A DNA stretch of 64,000 bases from Saccharopolyspora rosea (GCF_025643595.1 NZ_CP102826.1:6262001-6326000); one strand, 5' to 3'; numbered from the stretch's first letter, positions 44,201 through 52,131 are shown. Program-made: numbers and translations. The notes: a model not told the origin generated them from the sequence alone.

Positions 44201-45181
44201 CGCGACCTGCTCGGCTCCCGGTTCGAGCTGCGGCTCGGCGACCCGGTCGAGTCGCTGGTCAGCATGCGGGCGGCGGCGACCGTGCCGAAGGTCCCGGGCC
44301 GCGGCCTGGTCGAGGACCACGGGCACTTCCTGGCCGGGCTGCCCCGCCTCGCCGGGGACGGCGAGACCGCCGAGGCCACCCAACAGCTGGTGGACCGGAT
44401 CGCCGAGGAGTGGACCGGCCCGGCGGCGCCGCCGGTGAAGATGCTGCCGCAGCTGCTGGAGGTCGACCGGCTGCCCGAGCCGACCGGGCAGCTCCGGGTA
44501 CCGCTGGGCCTGTCCGGCGAGGACCTCGAACCGCTGTGGCACGACTTCACCGAGGCACCGCACCTGATCGTCTCCGGCGACGACGCGACCGGGAAGACGA
44601 ACCTGCTCCGGCACGTCGCCCGCGCGATCACCGCCCGATACACGCCGGAGCAGGCGCGGATCACCTTCGTGGACTTCCGCCGCGAACTGTTCGACGCGGT
44701 CGACGAGCCGTACCGGCTCGGCTACGCGGTCTCCCGGGACCTGGCCAAGGAGGCGGTCAACGGGGCGTCGCGGGCGATGCGCCGCCGGGTGCCGGGCCCC
44801 GAGATCACGCCGGACCGGATGGACAAGCGCGACTGGTGGACGGGCCCGGAGTTCTTCCTGATCGTCGACGACCACGACTTGGTCGCCGGCGACGCGGGTG
44901 ACAGCCCGTTCGCCCCGATCCTGGACCTGCTGGCGCAGGGCCACGAGCTCGGCCTGCACCTGATCGTCGCGCGCAGCGCCAACGGCCTGGGCCGCGCCAT
45001 GTACGACCCGCTGATCCGGCGGCTGCTGGAGGTCAACACCCCGGCGGTGCTGCTGTCCTGCCCGCCGTCGGAGGGACCGGTGTTCCACGACACCAAACCG
45101 CAGAAACTGCCGGTCGGCCGCGCCCAGTACATCACCCGCCGCAAGCAGGTCCAGGTGCAGACCCCGCTGCTGGACTCCTGA
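41246..45181 (+). CDS. eccC: Type VII secretion motor ATPase EccC (fused EccCa-EccCb)
   Basis: A 1311-residue protein. The GTG at 41246 was chosen for AGGAG five bases upstream. Two transmembrane helices (about 40-85) precede three FtsK/SpoIIIE-type ATPase domains. Walker A motifs: GATGSGKS (485-492), GGPRSGKST (831-839) and GDDATGKT (about 1110-1117). Domain 1 has an intact Walker B (FVVVDEFSELL); in domains 2 and 3 the catalytic Glu is replaced (LVVDGWAT, LIVDDHDL), as is usual in EccC, where domain 1 hydrolyses ATP and the others bind substrate signals. Length and order are those of a single-chain EccC. It pulls ESX substrates through the EccB/EccD channel. Divergent from eccD. Confidence 0.95.
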   Translation: MSVVLFRRPDRQPGPQMPHGELSLQEPPELPETQSALSGMITYMPMALSSLAMVMIFLRPGMGGKSDTMMYFAIGMMVIAAVGMLAAQFLRASSDRKRQMTAARRDFLRYLRQQRRRVRRTIEAQRHAQLWRHPAPEALWSLVRTSRLWELRPEHPDFGEVRIAVGDQQLATRISPISTKPVEDLEPLCAHALRRFINAYGTVPDQPIALFLRAYARVVLRGEPDAETARGAVRAMLAQLAVLHAPQDLRIVVVGSQQRHWEWTKWLPHCHHESEVDGAGPVRLVCDTVAELEGLLGEELAGRPFFDRDAAPSQDEPYVVVVLDGAQPSPSSRMAGGGYRNVTVVDLGTALDWRSDPRTLLLRLSADRAEVVETGRAGKETGTVVGRPDQLGTVRAESLARLLSPYRLAVSTSSTEPLATDFELTTLLNITDLRSADLPRLFAQRASGPSRLRVPIGITGDGSPVELDIKESAQGGMGPHGMLIGATGSGKSELLRTLVLALALTHSSETLNFVLVDFKGGATFLGLDRLPHTAAVITNLADEAALVERMKDALHGELVRRQELLRKAGNYSSVADYEKARAEGAPLEPLPTLFVVVDEFSELLAAHREFMDLFIMIGRLGRSLAVHLLLASQRLDEGRMHQLESHLSYRIGLRTFSAMESRGVLGVPDAHQLPAQPGSGYLKTDVDTLLRFKAAYVSGPHRQVRRELRQAVVARQIVPYTTSYVTPRALPPAEPDPEPEEGTASLLEVAVDRLADSGPPAHRVWLPPLDVPPTLEDLLPPLRTSADRGLHAPMREPLRVQVGIIDRPFEQRHEPLIADLTDAGGHVLVMGGPRSGKSTLTATLITALALTHTPREVQFYGLDFGGGTLTSLTGLPHVGGVTGRLDNERMLRTIKQINSLLEEREQRFARLGVDSMATYRRRRAAGEFADDPHGDVFLVVDGWATIRQDHPDLVPHFQLLATRGLNYGIHLIITATRSGEVTASLRDLLGSRFELRLGDPVESLVSMRAAATVPKVPGRGLVEDHGHFLAGLPRLAGDGETAEATQQLVDRIAEEWTGPAAPPVKMLPQLLEVDRLPEPTGQLRVPLGLSGEDLEPLWHDFTEAPHLIVSGDDATGKTNLLRHVARAITARYTPEQARITFVDFRRELFDAVDEPYRLGYAVSRDLAKEAVNGASRAMRRRVPGPEITPDRMDKRDWWTGPEFFLIVDDHDLVAGDAGDSPFAPILDLLAQGHELGLHLIVARSANGLGRAMYDPLIRRLLEVNTPAVLLSCPPSEGPVFHDTKPQKLPVGRAQYITRRKQVQVQTPLLDS

Positions 45182-45193
45182 GATCCTTTGTTT

Positions 45194-45503
45194 GAACTCG
45201 TTTTGGCGGGGCGTGGTAAGCGGCGCCAGCCGCTTTCTCTTTCGGTGAGCGGTCTCGCAGCCCGCACCGCCGCGGGTTCTCCGATGAGCACAGTGGCGCG
45301 TAGCGCCTCCGTGGGGGGTGGCGGTCGGGCGACGGGCGGGCGTCTCGCGAGGACAGCCCCGACGCTGTGTATTGGGCATACATGAGTCGGGGCTCCCGGA
45401 GCCGGTGTGGCTGTGGCGCGCAGCGCCTCGTTGGGGGGCGGTGGTCGGGTGACGGGCGGGCCGCTGAGGTTCCGCCACCGGCACCGCCGCCCAAAACGAG
45501 TTC
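45194..45503. repeat. Intergenic palindromic element, copy R3 (longest, 310 bp)
   Basis: Complete copy with inverted ends GAACTCGTTTTGG-CGG at 45194 and CCGCCC-AAAACGAGTTC ending at 45503. The interior carries blocks shared with R4 and R6: CTTTCGGTGAGCGGTCTCGC and GGACAGCCCCGACGCTGTG. It also contains two additional near-identical 49-bp units, at 45293-45341 and 45413-45461, on the two sides of the central hairpin. Lies between eccC and the response regulator gene, filling most of that 430-bp gap. Confidence 0.8.
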
Positions 45504-45564
45504 GGAGACAGGCTCCCGACGTACCCGACGTCACAGCCGTGCGAACGCCGGTGATCACCGCCGT

Positions 45565-45570
45565 TAGGCT
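45565..45570 (+). promoter_or_regulatory. Possible -10 box of the response regulator gene
   Basis: TAGGCT (TANNNT type) about 42 bases before the GTG start at 45612. It lies just beyond element R3, with a good GAGGAG ribosome binding site downstream. No clear -35 is seen. Confidence 0.3.
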
Positions 45571-45611
45571 CGGTCGCGGTCGACGCGCCGTCGGGGACGG
45601 GAGGAGATGCG

Positions 45612-46352
45612 GTGAGCGAGGGCTCCGGTTCGACACCTGCCGCGCACCCCCGCCGCCACCGGGTGCTCGTGGTCGAGGACGACCCGATGATGGCCGAGGT
45701 CATCGCCAGCTACCTCAACCACGCGGGGATGCTCGTGGCGGTCGCCAGCGACGGCGTGATGGCGCTCGACGGCTTCTCCGCCTTCAACCCCGACCTGGTC
45801 ATCCTCGACCGGATGCTGCCCCGGCTGGACGGCACGCACGTGTGCCGCACGCTGCGGGAGCAGAGCACGGTCCCGATCATCCTGGTGACCGCGCTGGGCG
45901 AGCAGGACGACCGGATCGAGGGCCTGGAGCTGGGCGCCGACGACTACGTGACCAAACCGTTCAGCCCCCGGGAACTGGTGCTGCGCGCGCAGGCGCTGCT
46001 GCGCCGCACCGCCGCCGCGCAGCAGCCGCAACCGCGCTCCCGGCTGCGACAGGTCGAGGACCTCGCCTTCGACCCGGCGACCGGGCAGGTCACCAAGGCG
46101 GGCAAGCCGCTGCGGTTCACCGGCCGGGAACGCGACCTGCTGGAGTTCTTCTTCGCCAACCCGGGCCGCACGTTCCGCAAGGACGAGCTGATGCAGCGGG
46201 TGTGGCAGTGGAAGGTCGGCGACGCCTCGCTGGTCAGCGTCTACGTGCGACGGCTGCGCGAGAAGATCGAGACCGACCCCGCCAACCCGACGATCCTCAC
46301 CACGGTGTGGGGAGTCGGCTACCGCTTCGGGACGGAGCAGGCCGTCGGCTAG
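45612..46352 (+). CDS. OmpR/PhoB-family response regulator
   Basis: A 246-residue regulator. The GTG start at 45612 follows a GAGGAG ribosome binding site. The receiver domain (about 17-130) has the acidic pair E22/D23-D24 in VLVVEDDP, phospho-acceptor D66 in DLVILDRMLP, the Thr switch in ILVTALG, and the conserved Lys in DYVTKPFSPREL. The C-terminal winged helix (about 145-240) has FTGRERDLLEFFFANPGRTF, SVYVRRLREKIE and the closing VWGVGYRF. A complete, probably functional regulator. Its natural partner would be the kinase at 46644-47441, which is convergent and partly degenerate, so the true partner may be encoded elsewhere. Elements R3 and R4 flank it. Confidence 0.9.
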   Translation: MSEGSGSTPAAHPRRHRVLVVEDDPMMAEVIASYLNHAGMLVAVASDGVMALDGFSAFNPDLVILDRMLPRLDGTHVCRTLREQSTVPIILVTALGEQDDRIEGLELGADDYVTKPFSPRELVLRAQALLRRTAAAQQPQPRSRLRQVEDLAFDPATGQVTKAGKPLRFTGRERDLLEFFFANPGRTFRKDELMQRVWQWKVGDASLVSVYVRRLREKIETDPANPTILTTVWGVGYRFGTEQAVG

Positions 46353-46370
46353 GAGCTAGGGAGTGTTTCG

Positions 46371-46562
46371 GAAGTGCTTTGCGTGGCGGTGCCGGGAGCG
46401 GAACCTCAGCGGCCGTCTCGACTCCGGGAGCCCCGACTCATGTATGCCCATACACAGCGTCGGGGCTGTCCTCCCGAGACGACCGCTGAGAACCCGCGGC
46501 GGTGCGGGCTGCGAGACCGCTCACCGAAAGAGAAAGCGGCTCCGCCGCTTGTAAAACACGCG
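46371..46562. repeat. Intergenic palindromic element, copy R4 (192 bp)
   Basis: Inverted relative to R3. Blocks in order: GCTTTGCGTGGCGG, GCGGAACCTCAGCGGCCGTC, a central hairpin (AGCCCCGAC / GTCGGGGCT enclosing TGTATGCCCATACA), CGAGACGACCGCTGAG, then GCGAGACCGCTCACCGAAAG and an AGCGGC/GCCGCT stem. The ends are more diverged than in R3. It sits between the convergent regulator and kinase genes and could form a very large hairpin serving both as terminator. Confidence 0.8.
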
Positions 46563-46643
46563 CTAGGAGGCTCCACAAGCGGCCCCGGCCGGTGAACTGG
46601 TCCCGCAGCCGGCACCGCCACGCAGAGCACCCCGAAGCACCCC

Positions 46644-47441
46644 CTAACGTCCGGTGGGCAGCCGGACGACGAACCGGCAGCCGTCCGAGACCTGGTCGAC
46701 GCCGAGTTCCCCGCCGTGCGCCACGATGAGCCCCCGGGTGATCGCCAGGCCCGCGTCGCCGGGCTCGACGGCGGCCAGCAGCTCGGACCGGGGCAGCCCG
46801 CCGCAGCAGTCCACCACGATCACCTCGATCTCGGCCTCGGAGACCACCGCGGAGACGGTCACCGGCTCGCCGGACCCGGTGTGCCGCACCGCGTGCATCA
46901 GCAGGTTGGTCAGCGCCCGCGTCAGCACCCCGGTGTCCACCCGGACCCGGTCGGTGGCGTCGTCCAGCCCGAGCCCGTGCAGCCGCACGCCCGCCGACAG
47001 CGCCTCGGGCAGCGCGGCGGCCATCGCGGAGTCCAGCACGTCCGCCAGCCGAGCCCACCGGAGTTCCACAGTGGACGTCTGGAGCCGGGCCAGCTCGAAC
47101 AGGTCACCGGCCACCCGGTGCAGCCGGTGGGCGTCGTCGACCAGGCTCTCCAGGTAGCGCAGGGGTTCCTGCGCCACGCCGTCGCGCAGCGCCTCGGCCG
47201 CGGCCCGGATCGAGGCCAGCGGCGTGCGCAGTTCGTGCGAGATCGCGACCACCAGTTCGCGCTGCGCCTGCCGCAGGTCGGAGCGCTCGTGCTCGGCCTC
47301 GATCAGCGCGTTGCTGGTGGCGGTGAGCTCCTGGCGCAGCCAGCGCAGTTCCAGGCGCGGGCGGCGACGGCACGATCGGCCCAGCCACCAACCGGCCGCG
47401 CCCGCCGCCACCGTGGCCAGAATGCCGGTCGTCCTGGCCAC
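46644..47441 (-). CDS. Small sensor histidine kinase, probably degenerate
   Basis: A 265-residue protein with a GTG start. One N-terminal transmembrane helix (about 5-22), no sensor domain, then a HisKA helix with H69 in ISHELRTPLAS. The HATPase part is shortened: the N-box reads TNLLMHAVRHT, with His where the Mg-binding Asn is expected. G1 is VDCCGGLP and the ATP lid and G2 shrink to GDAGLAITRG. Phosphotransfer from ATP is therefore doubtful; it may act as a phosphatase or scaffold. It is paralogous to the intact kinase at 3386-4507, which shares the LRTPLA.(I/L)RA..EAL.DG run. It converges on the response regulator across element R4. Confidence 0.75.
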   Translation of the reverse strand: MARTTGILATVAAGAAGWWLGRSCRRRPRLELRWLRQELTATSNALIEAEHERSDLRQAQRELVVAISHELRTPLASIRAAAEALRDGVAQEPLRYLESLVDDAHRLHRVAGDLFELARLQTSTVELRWARLADVLDSAMAAALPEALSAGVRLHGLGLDDATDRVRVDTGVLTRALTNLLMHAVRHTGSGEPVTVSAVVSEAEIEVIVVDCCGGLPRSELLAAVEPGDAGLAITRGLIVAHGGELGVDQVSDGCRFVVRLPTGR

Positions 47442-47629
47442 GTTCCTTCACCCCTCGCGCTCGGCCGCCCGCACAACGATCGACGCCCCATTCAACCCGC
47501 GCCCGGCACGTGGCGGCAGTCCCATGAAAAGGGGGCGGTGCGCGACGTTGTCGGGGACTGCCGCCGCGACCGCCCGCCCGGCAAGCTGGACGAACGGTGG
47601 AAACCGGTACAGCTGAAGGAGTGTGGCGC

Positions 47630-50600
47630 GTGGCTCGGCCAGTGCTTTCGGTCCGCCCGGACACCGACGACGGCCATCGGACCATCTCGGCGGCGGTGGA
47701 GCAGGCCCGGCCGGGCTCGGTGATCTCCGTGCACCCGGGCCGGTACCAGGAGAACCTGGTCATCACCAAGGTGGTCACGATCATCGCCGCCGAGGAGCCG
47801 CGCAGCGTCGAGCTGGCTCCGGTGCGCGGCAGCGCGGTGCGCGTCGTCTCGGAGGCGGTGCAGCTCAGCGGACTCGTGCTGCGGGGCCGCGACCCCGAAC
47901 TGCCCGCTGTGGACGTCCCACGTGGACAGGCGGCGATGGACGACTGCGAGGTGTCGGGCGCGGCGTGGACCGCCGTGCTGGCCCGGGAGTCCGGCTCGTT
48001 GGCGATGCGCGGCTGCCGCGTGGTCAACGCCTCGGGCGCGGGCATCGTGGACACCTCCGAGGCGGGCAGCGTCGTCGAGGACTCCGTGATCGAGCACCTG
48101 GGCAGTTCGGCGATCGTGATCAGCGACCGGGCCGCGCCGGTGGTGCGGCGCTGCGTGCTGCGCGACAGCCGCGGCAACGGCGTCTGCGCGAACGCCGAAT
48201 CCCGCGGCACCGTCGAGGACTGCCGGATCTCGCGCACCGACAAACCCGCCATCGCGCTGGAGGCCGACAGCGCCACCACCGTGGTCGGGACCAGCGTCAA
48301 GGACGTGGCCATCGGAGCGTTCCTGAACAGCAGCGGTCGTCCGACGCTGCGGGACTGCTCGTTCGTCGGCACCCGGGAGCACGGCGTCGTGGTGCTCGGC
48401 GGCAGCGAACCGGTGCTCACCGGCTGCCGCATCGGCCGCACCCGGGCGCACGGCCTGCTCGTCACCGACAAGGCCAAGGGCAGCTACGAGGACCTGCGCG
48501 TCTTCGACACCCAGCAGGCCGCCATCCAGGTCGGCGAACTCGCCGGACCGGCGTTCCGGGGCACCTCGGTGCGCGATGTCGCGACCGACGCGGTGGTGCT
48601 CACCGACGAGTCGGTCGCCGAGTTCGACGGGTTGTCGGTCGAGGACGTGGCGGGCACCGGGATCACGGTGCGCGCCGGGGCGAACCCGATGCTGCGCCGG
48701 GTGGAGGTGCGCCGGACGCGCGGTGCCGGCGTCGCGTTCCTCGGCGGGGGCCACGGCCGGCTGGAGGACGCCGAGATCACCGAGGTCACCGGGACCGGCC
48801 TGCGGATCGGGGAGGACGCCGACCCGTCGGTGCGCGACGCGCGGATCAGCGCCGCCACCGGAGTGGCGGTGGAGGCGGGCGGCACCGGACTGCTCCAGGA
48901 CTGCGAGGTGCACGACTGCACCGGCGACGGCGTGACCGTGGCCGACCGCGCCGAGCTGACCCTGTCCCGCACCCGGGTGCGGGCCAACGCCGGGCACGGC
49001 GTGCTGGTCGCCGACGGCGGCCGGGCCGCGCTGGACGAGTGCGAACTCACCGACAACGCCCGGGACGGCGTCCGGCTGGAAACCGGCGAACCGGTGTCGG
49101 TGACCAACTGCACCAGCACCGGCAACGGCGGTTCCGGCCTGCACACCAGCGGACCGGACGCCGACCGGGTTTCGGTGCAGAACCTGGACAGCCGGGACAA
49201 CTCGGAGTCGCGCGGCACGGGCCCGCTGGACCAGCTGACCGCGCTGGTCGGGTTGGAGGGGGTGAAGGAGCAGGTCACCACCCTGGTGAACCTGACGGAG
49301 ATGGCCCGGCGCCGCGAGGAGGCCGGGCTCCCGGCGCTGCCGGTGAGCCGGAACCTGATCTTCGCCGGGCCGCCCGGCACCGGCAAGACCACGGTCGCCC
49401 GGCTCTACGGCGAACTGCTCGCCCAGCTCGGCACGCTGCGCACCGGGCACCTGGTCGAGGTGGCCCGCGCCGACCTGGTCGGCAAGTACGTCGGGCACAC
49501 CGCGCAGCTCACCCGGGAGGTGTTCGACAAGGCCCGCGGCGGGGTGCTGTTCATCGACGAGGCGTACGCGCTCACCTCGGCCGACGGCGACGACTTCGGC
49601 CGCGAGGCCGTCGACACGCTGGTCAAGCTGATGGAGGACCACCGCGACGACGTCGTGGTGATCGCCGCCGGGTATTCCGAGCAGATGGCCGGTTTCCTGT
49701 CCTCCAACCCGGGTCTGGCGTCCCGGTTCAACCGGACCATCGAGTTCGAGAACTACTCGCCCGAGCAGTTGGTGACCATCGTGGAGCAGATGTGCCGGGC
49801 GCACAGCTACGAACTCGGCGAGGGCACCGAGGACGCGCTGCTGCGGCACTTCGGCCGGATGCACCGCGGACCGGACTTCGGCAACGGCCGGGCGGCCCGC
49901 AAGCTGTTCGAGGAGATGATCGACCGGCAGGCCGCGCGGCTGGCCGGGCAGCCCGCGATCGGCCAGGAGGCGCTGTCCCTGCTGCTGCCGGAGGACGTCG
50001 GCGCCGAACCGGAACCCACCGGCCCGTCCGCGCTGACCCGGCTGCGCGAGATGACCGGCATCGCCTCGGTGAAGGCCGCGGTGGAGGAACTGGTCAACCT
50101 GCTCGCCGCGAACCGGCAGCGGGCGGCGGCCGGGCTGCCCACCCCGCGGATCGGCCACCACATGGTGTTCGCCGGACCGCCCGGCACCGGCAAGACCACG
50201 GTCGCCCGGCTCTACGGCGAACTGCTCGCCGAACTGGAGGTGCTGCCGACCGGCAAGCTGGTCGAGGTGGCCCGCGCCGACCTGGTCGGCAAGTACGTCG
50301 GGCACACCGCGCAGCTCACCCGCGACGCGTTCGAGCGGGCGCGCGGCGGCGTGCTGTTCGTCGACGAGGCGTACACCCTCACCTCCGCCGACGGCAACGA
50401 CTTCGGCCGCGAGGCCGTCGACACGCTGGTCAAGCTCATGGAGGACCACCGCGACGACGTCGTGGTGATCGTGGCGGGCTACCCGGAGCGGATGCGCGAG
50501 TTCCTGGCGTCCAACCCGGGGCTGGCCTCCCGGTTCTCCCGGCACGTGGAGTTCGCGGACTACTCGGCGGCCGAGCTGGTGGAGATCTTCCTGCACAGCG

Positions 50601-50812
50601 CGGAGCACAACGGCTACGAATGCGACGCGGAGCTCGCGGCGGCGCTGCACGAGCACTTCGCCGCGGTCCCGCGGGACGCGACGTTCGGCAACGCCCGGTA
50701 CGCCCGGCAGTTGTTCGAGTCGGCGATGACCCGCCAGGCCACCCGGCTCGCGGCGCTGCCGCACCCCACCGTCCGGGACCTCCGGTCGTTGACCGCCCGG
50801 GACCTGCCGTGA
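47630..50812 (+). CDS. Beta-helix / tandem CbbX-type AAA+ ATPase (EccA-like)
   Basis: A 1060-residue protein. The GTG at 47630 was preferred because AAGGAG lies eight bases before it; an in-frame GTG 33 bases upstream has no such site. Residues about 10-520 are a right-handed parallel beta-helix with some 20 short repeats of the type G..V....ADP.V..C.I. Two AAA+ modules follow, each with GPPGTGKTTVARLYGELLA (Walker A from residues 580 and 849), a Walker B of the form GVLF(I/V)DEAY, and SNPGLASRF. They are close copies of the CbbX/EccA ATPase domain. EccA is the cytosolic ATPase of ESX systems, normally TPR plus one AAA+ domain. Here a beta-helix replaces the TPR and the ATPase is doubled. Confidence 0.85.
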   Translation: MARPVLSVRPDTDDGHRTISAAVEQARPGSVISVHPGRYQENLVITKVVTIIAAEEPRSVELAPVRGSAVRVVSEAVQLSGLVLRGRDPELPAVDVPRGQAAMDDCEVSGAAWTAVLARESGSLAMRGCRVVNASGAGIVDTSEAGSVVEDSVIEHLGSSAIVISDRAAPVVRRCVLRDSRGNGVCANAESRGTVEDCRISRTDKPAIALEADSATTVVGTSVKDVAIGAFLNSSGRPTLRDCSFVGTREHGVVVLGGSEPVLTGCRIGRTRAHGLLVTDKAKGSYEDLRVFDTQQAAIQVGELAGPAFRGTSVRDVATDAVVLTDESVAEFDGLSVEDVAGTGITVRAGANPMLRRVEVRRTRGAGVAFLGGGHGRLEDAEITEVTGTGLRIGEDADPSVRDARISAATGVAVEAGGTGLLQDCEVHDCTGDGVTVADRAELTLSRTRVRANAGHGVLVADGGRAALDECELTDNARDGVRLETGEPVSVTNCTSTGNGGSGLHTSGPDADRVSVQNLDSRDNSESRGTGPLDQLTALVGLEGVKEQVTTLVNLTEMARRREEAGLPALPVSRNLIFAGPPGTGKTTVARLYGELLAQLGTLRTGHLVEVARADLVGKYVGHTAQLTREVFDKARGGVLFIDEAYALTSADGDDFGREAVDTLVKLMEDHRDDVVVIAAGYSEQMAGFLSSNPGLASRFNRTIEFENYSPEQLVTIVEQMCRAHSYELGEGTEDALLRHFGRMHRGPDFGNGRAARKLFEEMIDRQAARLAGQPAIGQEALSLLLPEDVGAEPEPTGPSALTRLREMTGIASVKAAVEELVNLLAANRQRAAAGLPTPRIGHHMVFAGPPGTGKTTVARLYGELLAELEVLPTGKLVEVARADLVGKYVGHTAQLTRDAFERARGGVLFVDEAYTLTSADGNDFGREAVDTLVKLMEDHRDDVVVIVAGYPERMREFLASNPGLASRFSRHVEFADYSAAELVEIFLHSAEHNGYECDAELAAALHEHFAAVPRDATFGNARYARQLFESAMTRQATRLAALPHPTVRDLRSLTARDLP

Positions 50813-50852
50813 ACCCGTTTCCGGGACGTGGTGGGCGGTTCCGGCGCGCGGC

Positions 50853-50858
50853 TAGCTT
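50853..50858 (+). promoter_or_regulatory. -10 box of mycP, leaderless start
   Basis: TAGCTT (TANNNT) ends seven bases before the GTG start codon of mycP, the spacing that gives leaderless mRNAs in actinobacteria. No ribosome binding site is present. It implies that mycP has its own promoter inside the short gap after the EccA-like gene. Confidence 0.5.
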
Positions 50859-50865
50859 GCCCACC

Positions 50866-52023
50866 GTGCGATCTCGTGCCAGTGGGACGGCGTTGGTGCT
50901 GGCGTTGTCGGCGGGGCTCGCGCCGCCGGCGGCGGCGTCCCCGCAACTGCCGCCGATCACCCAGACGCTGTCCGGCGACCAGGGGTGCCGCACCCCGTCC
51001 ACGACCACCGCCGAGGAGACCCCGTGGGCGCAGGCGCGGCTCCGCCCGGACCGCGTCTGGCCGCACTCCGACGGCAGCGGGGTCGCGGTCGCGGTGGTCG
51101 ACACCGGAGTCGACACCACCGCGCCCGCGCTGGCCGGGAAGGTGACCGGAGCCGGGCAGGACTGCGTCGGCCACGGCACGTTCGTGGCCGGGCTGATCGC
51201 CGCCGGGCGCGAACCGGGCACCGGCTTCGCCGGCATCGCCCCGGGGGCCCGCGTGCTGTCGGTCCCGGCCACCGACCGGACCGGCGGCACCGACGCCTCC
51301 CGGCTGGCGGCGGCGATCCGCACGGCGGTGTCCGGTGGCGCCCGCGTCGTCCAGGTGTCCCCGGCGGTCACCGCCGACGACCCGGCGCTGGCCGCCGCGG
51401 TCCGGGACGCCACCGCGGCGGGGGCCCTCGTGGTCGCCCCGGCCACCACGGCGGTGGGCAACGACCCGGTCGCGGCGTACCCGGGCGCCTACCCCGAGGT
51501 CCTCTCGGTGACCGCGACCAGCCCGGACGGCACCGCCGCGCGCGCCGGAGCACCGGGAGCCGACCCGGACGTCGCGGCGCCGGGGACGGCGATGACCGGC
51601 ATCGGCCCCGGCGGACCCGGTCTGTTCATCTCCGGCGGTGACGCGGTGGCCGCGGCCGAGGTCGCGGGCACGGCCGCCCTGGTGCTGTCCTACCGACCCG
51701 GTCTCGGGGTCGACGAGCTGCGCCGCCGCCTCCTCGACACCGCGTACCCGCCGCCCGGCGGGCGCCCGGACCCGCTGCTGGGCAGCGGGGTGATCGATCC
51801 GGCGGCCGCGGTGACGGCCGAACTGGCCACCGCACCGCCCCCGCCCGCCGCGGCACCGCCGCCGGTCCGGATGCCACCGCCCGCGGACCCCACGCCGACC
51901 GTCGTCGCGGCCGCGTTGGCCGCGGCCGCGGCGACGCTGATCGGCCTGGTGGCGTGGGCCGCGGCGGTCCTCCCGCGGGGTCGTCGGCGGGGGTGGCGCG
52001 CGGCGGGTCGAAAAAACTTCTGA
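50866..52023 (+). CDS. mycP: Mycosin (subtilisin-like) of the ESX system, catalytic Ser missing
   Basis: A 385-residue protein with signal peptide (1-26), a peptidase S8 domain, a Pro-rich linker and a C-terminal transmembrane helix (about 343-366), exactly the mycosin plan. D79 (AVVDTGVD), H103 (VGHGTFVAG) and the oxyanion N199 (AVGND) are present. The Ser motif, normally SGTSxAAPxVSG, reads SGGDAVAAAEVAG, so D259 stands where the nucleophile should be. The DNA is unambiguous here. Proteolysis is therefore unlikely. In mycobacteria MycP is needed to stabilise the ESX complex independently of its protease activity, so a structural role is plausible. Leaderless start; follows the EccA-like gene by 53 bases. 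Confidence 0.85.
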   Translation: MRSRASGTALVLALSAGLAPPAAASPQLPPITQTLSGDQGCRTPSTTTAEETPWAQARLRPDRVWPHSDGSGVAVAVVDTGVDTTAPALAGKVTGAGQDCVGHGTFVAGLIAAGREPGTGFAGIAPGARVLSVPATDRTGGTDASRLAAAIRTAVSGGARVVQVSPAVTADDPALAAAVRDATAAGALVVAPATTAVGNDPVAAYPGAYPEVLSVTATSPDGTAARAGAPGADPDVAAPGTAMTGIGPGGPGLFISGGDAVAAAEVAGTAALVLSYRPGLGVDELRRRLLDTAYPPPGGRPDPLLGSGVIDPAAAVTAELATAPPPPAAAPPPVRMPPPADPTPTVVAAALAAAAATLIGLVAWAAAVLPRGRRRGWRAAGRKNF

Positions 52024-52131
52024 TCCGGCGCGCAACCCGCGCAGGGCTAACACGTCTTCCGTTATGAGAACAGGGAACGCACCGGGTAACTAACACCCCG
52101 CGCGTTACCAACAGCCATGAGGGAGGACGCA

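Noticed and set aside
44568..44595. Third EccC ATPase domain thought to have a broken Walker A
   Set aside because: GDDATGKT fits G-x4-G-K-T, so Walker A is intact; only Walker B is changed, as usual for EccC.
45167..45567. Short frames within elements R3, R4 and R6 (for example 45367-45567 and 46363-46554)
   Set aside because: They recur wherever the intergenic element occurs because they translate the repeat itself; none has a ribosome binding site.
52085..52109. GGTAAC...GTTACC inverted repeat called as a defined operator
   Set aside because: Only six bases per arm with 13 between; no regulator can be named, so it is only mentioned with the lipoprotein gene.
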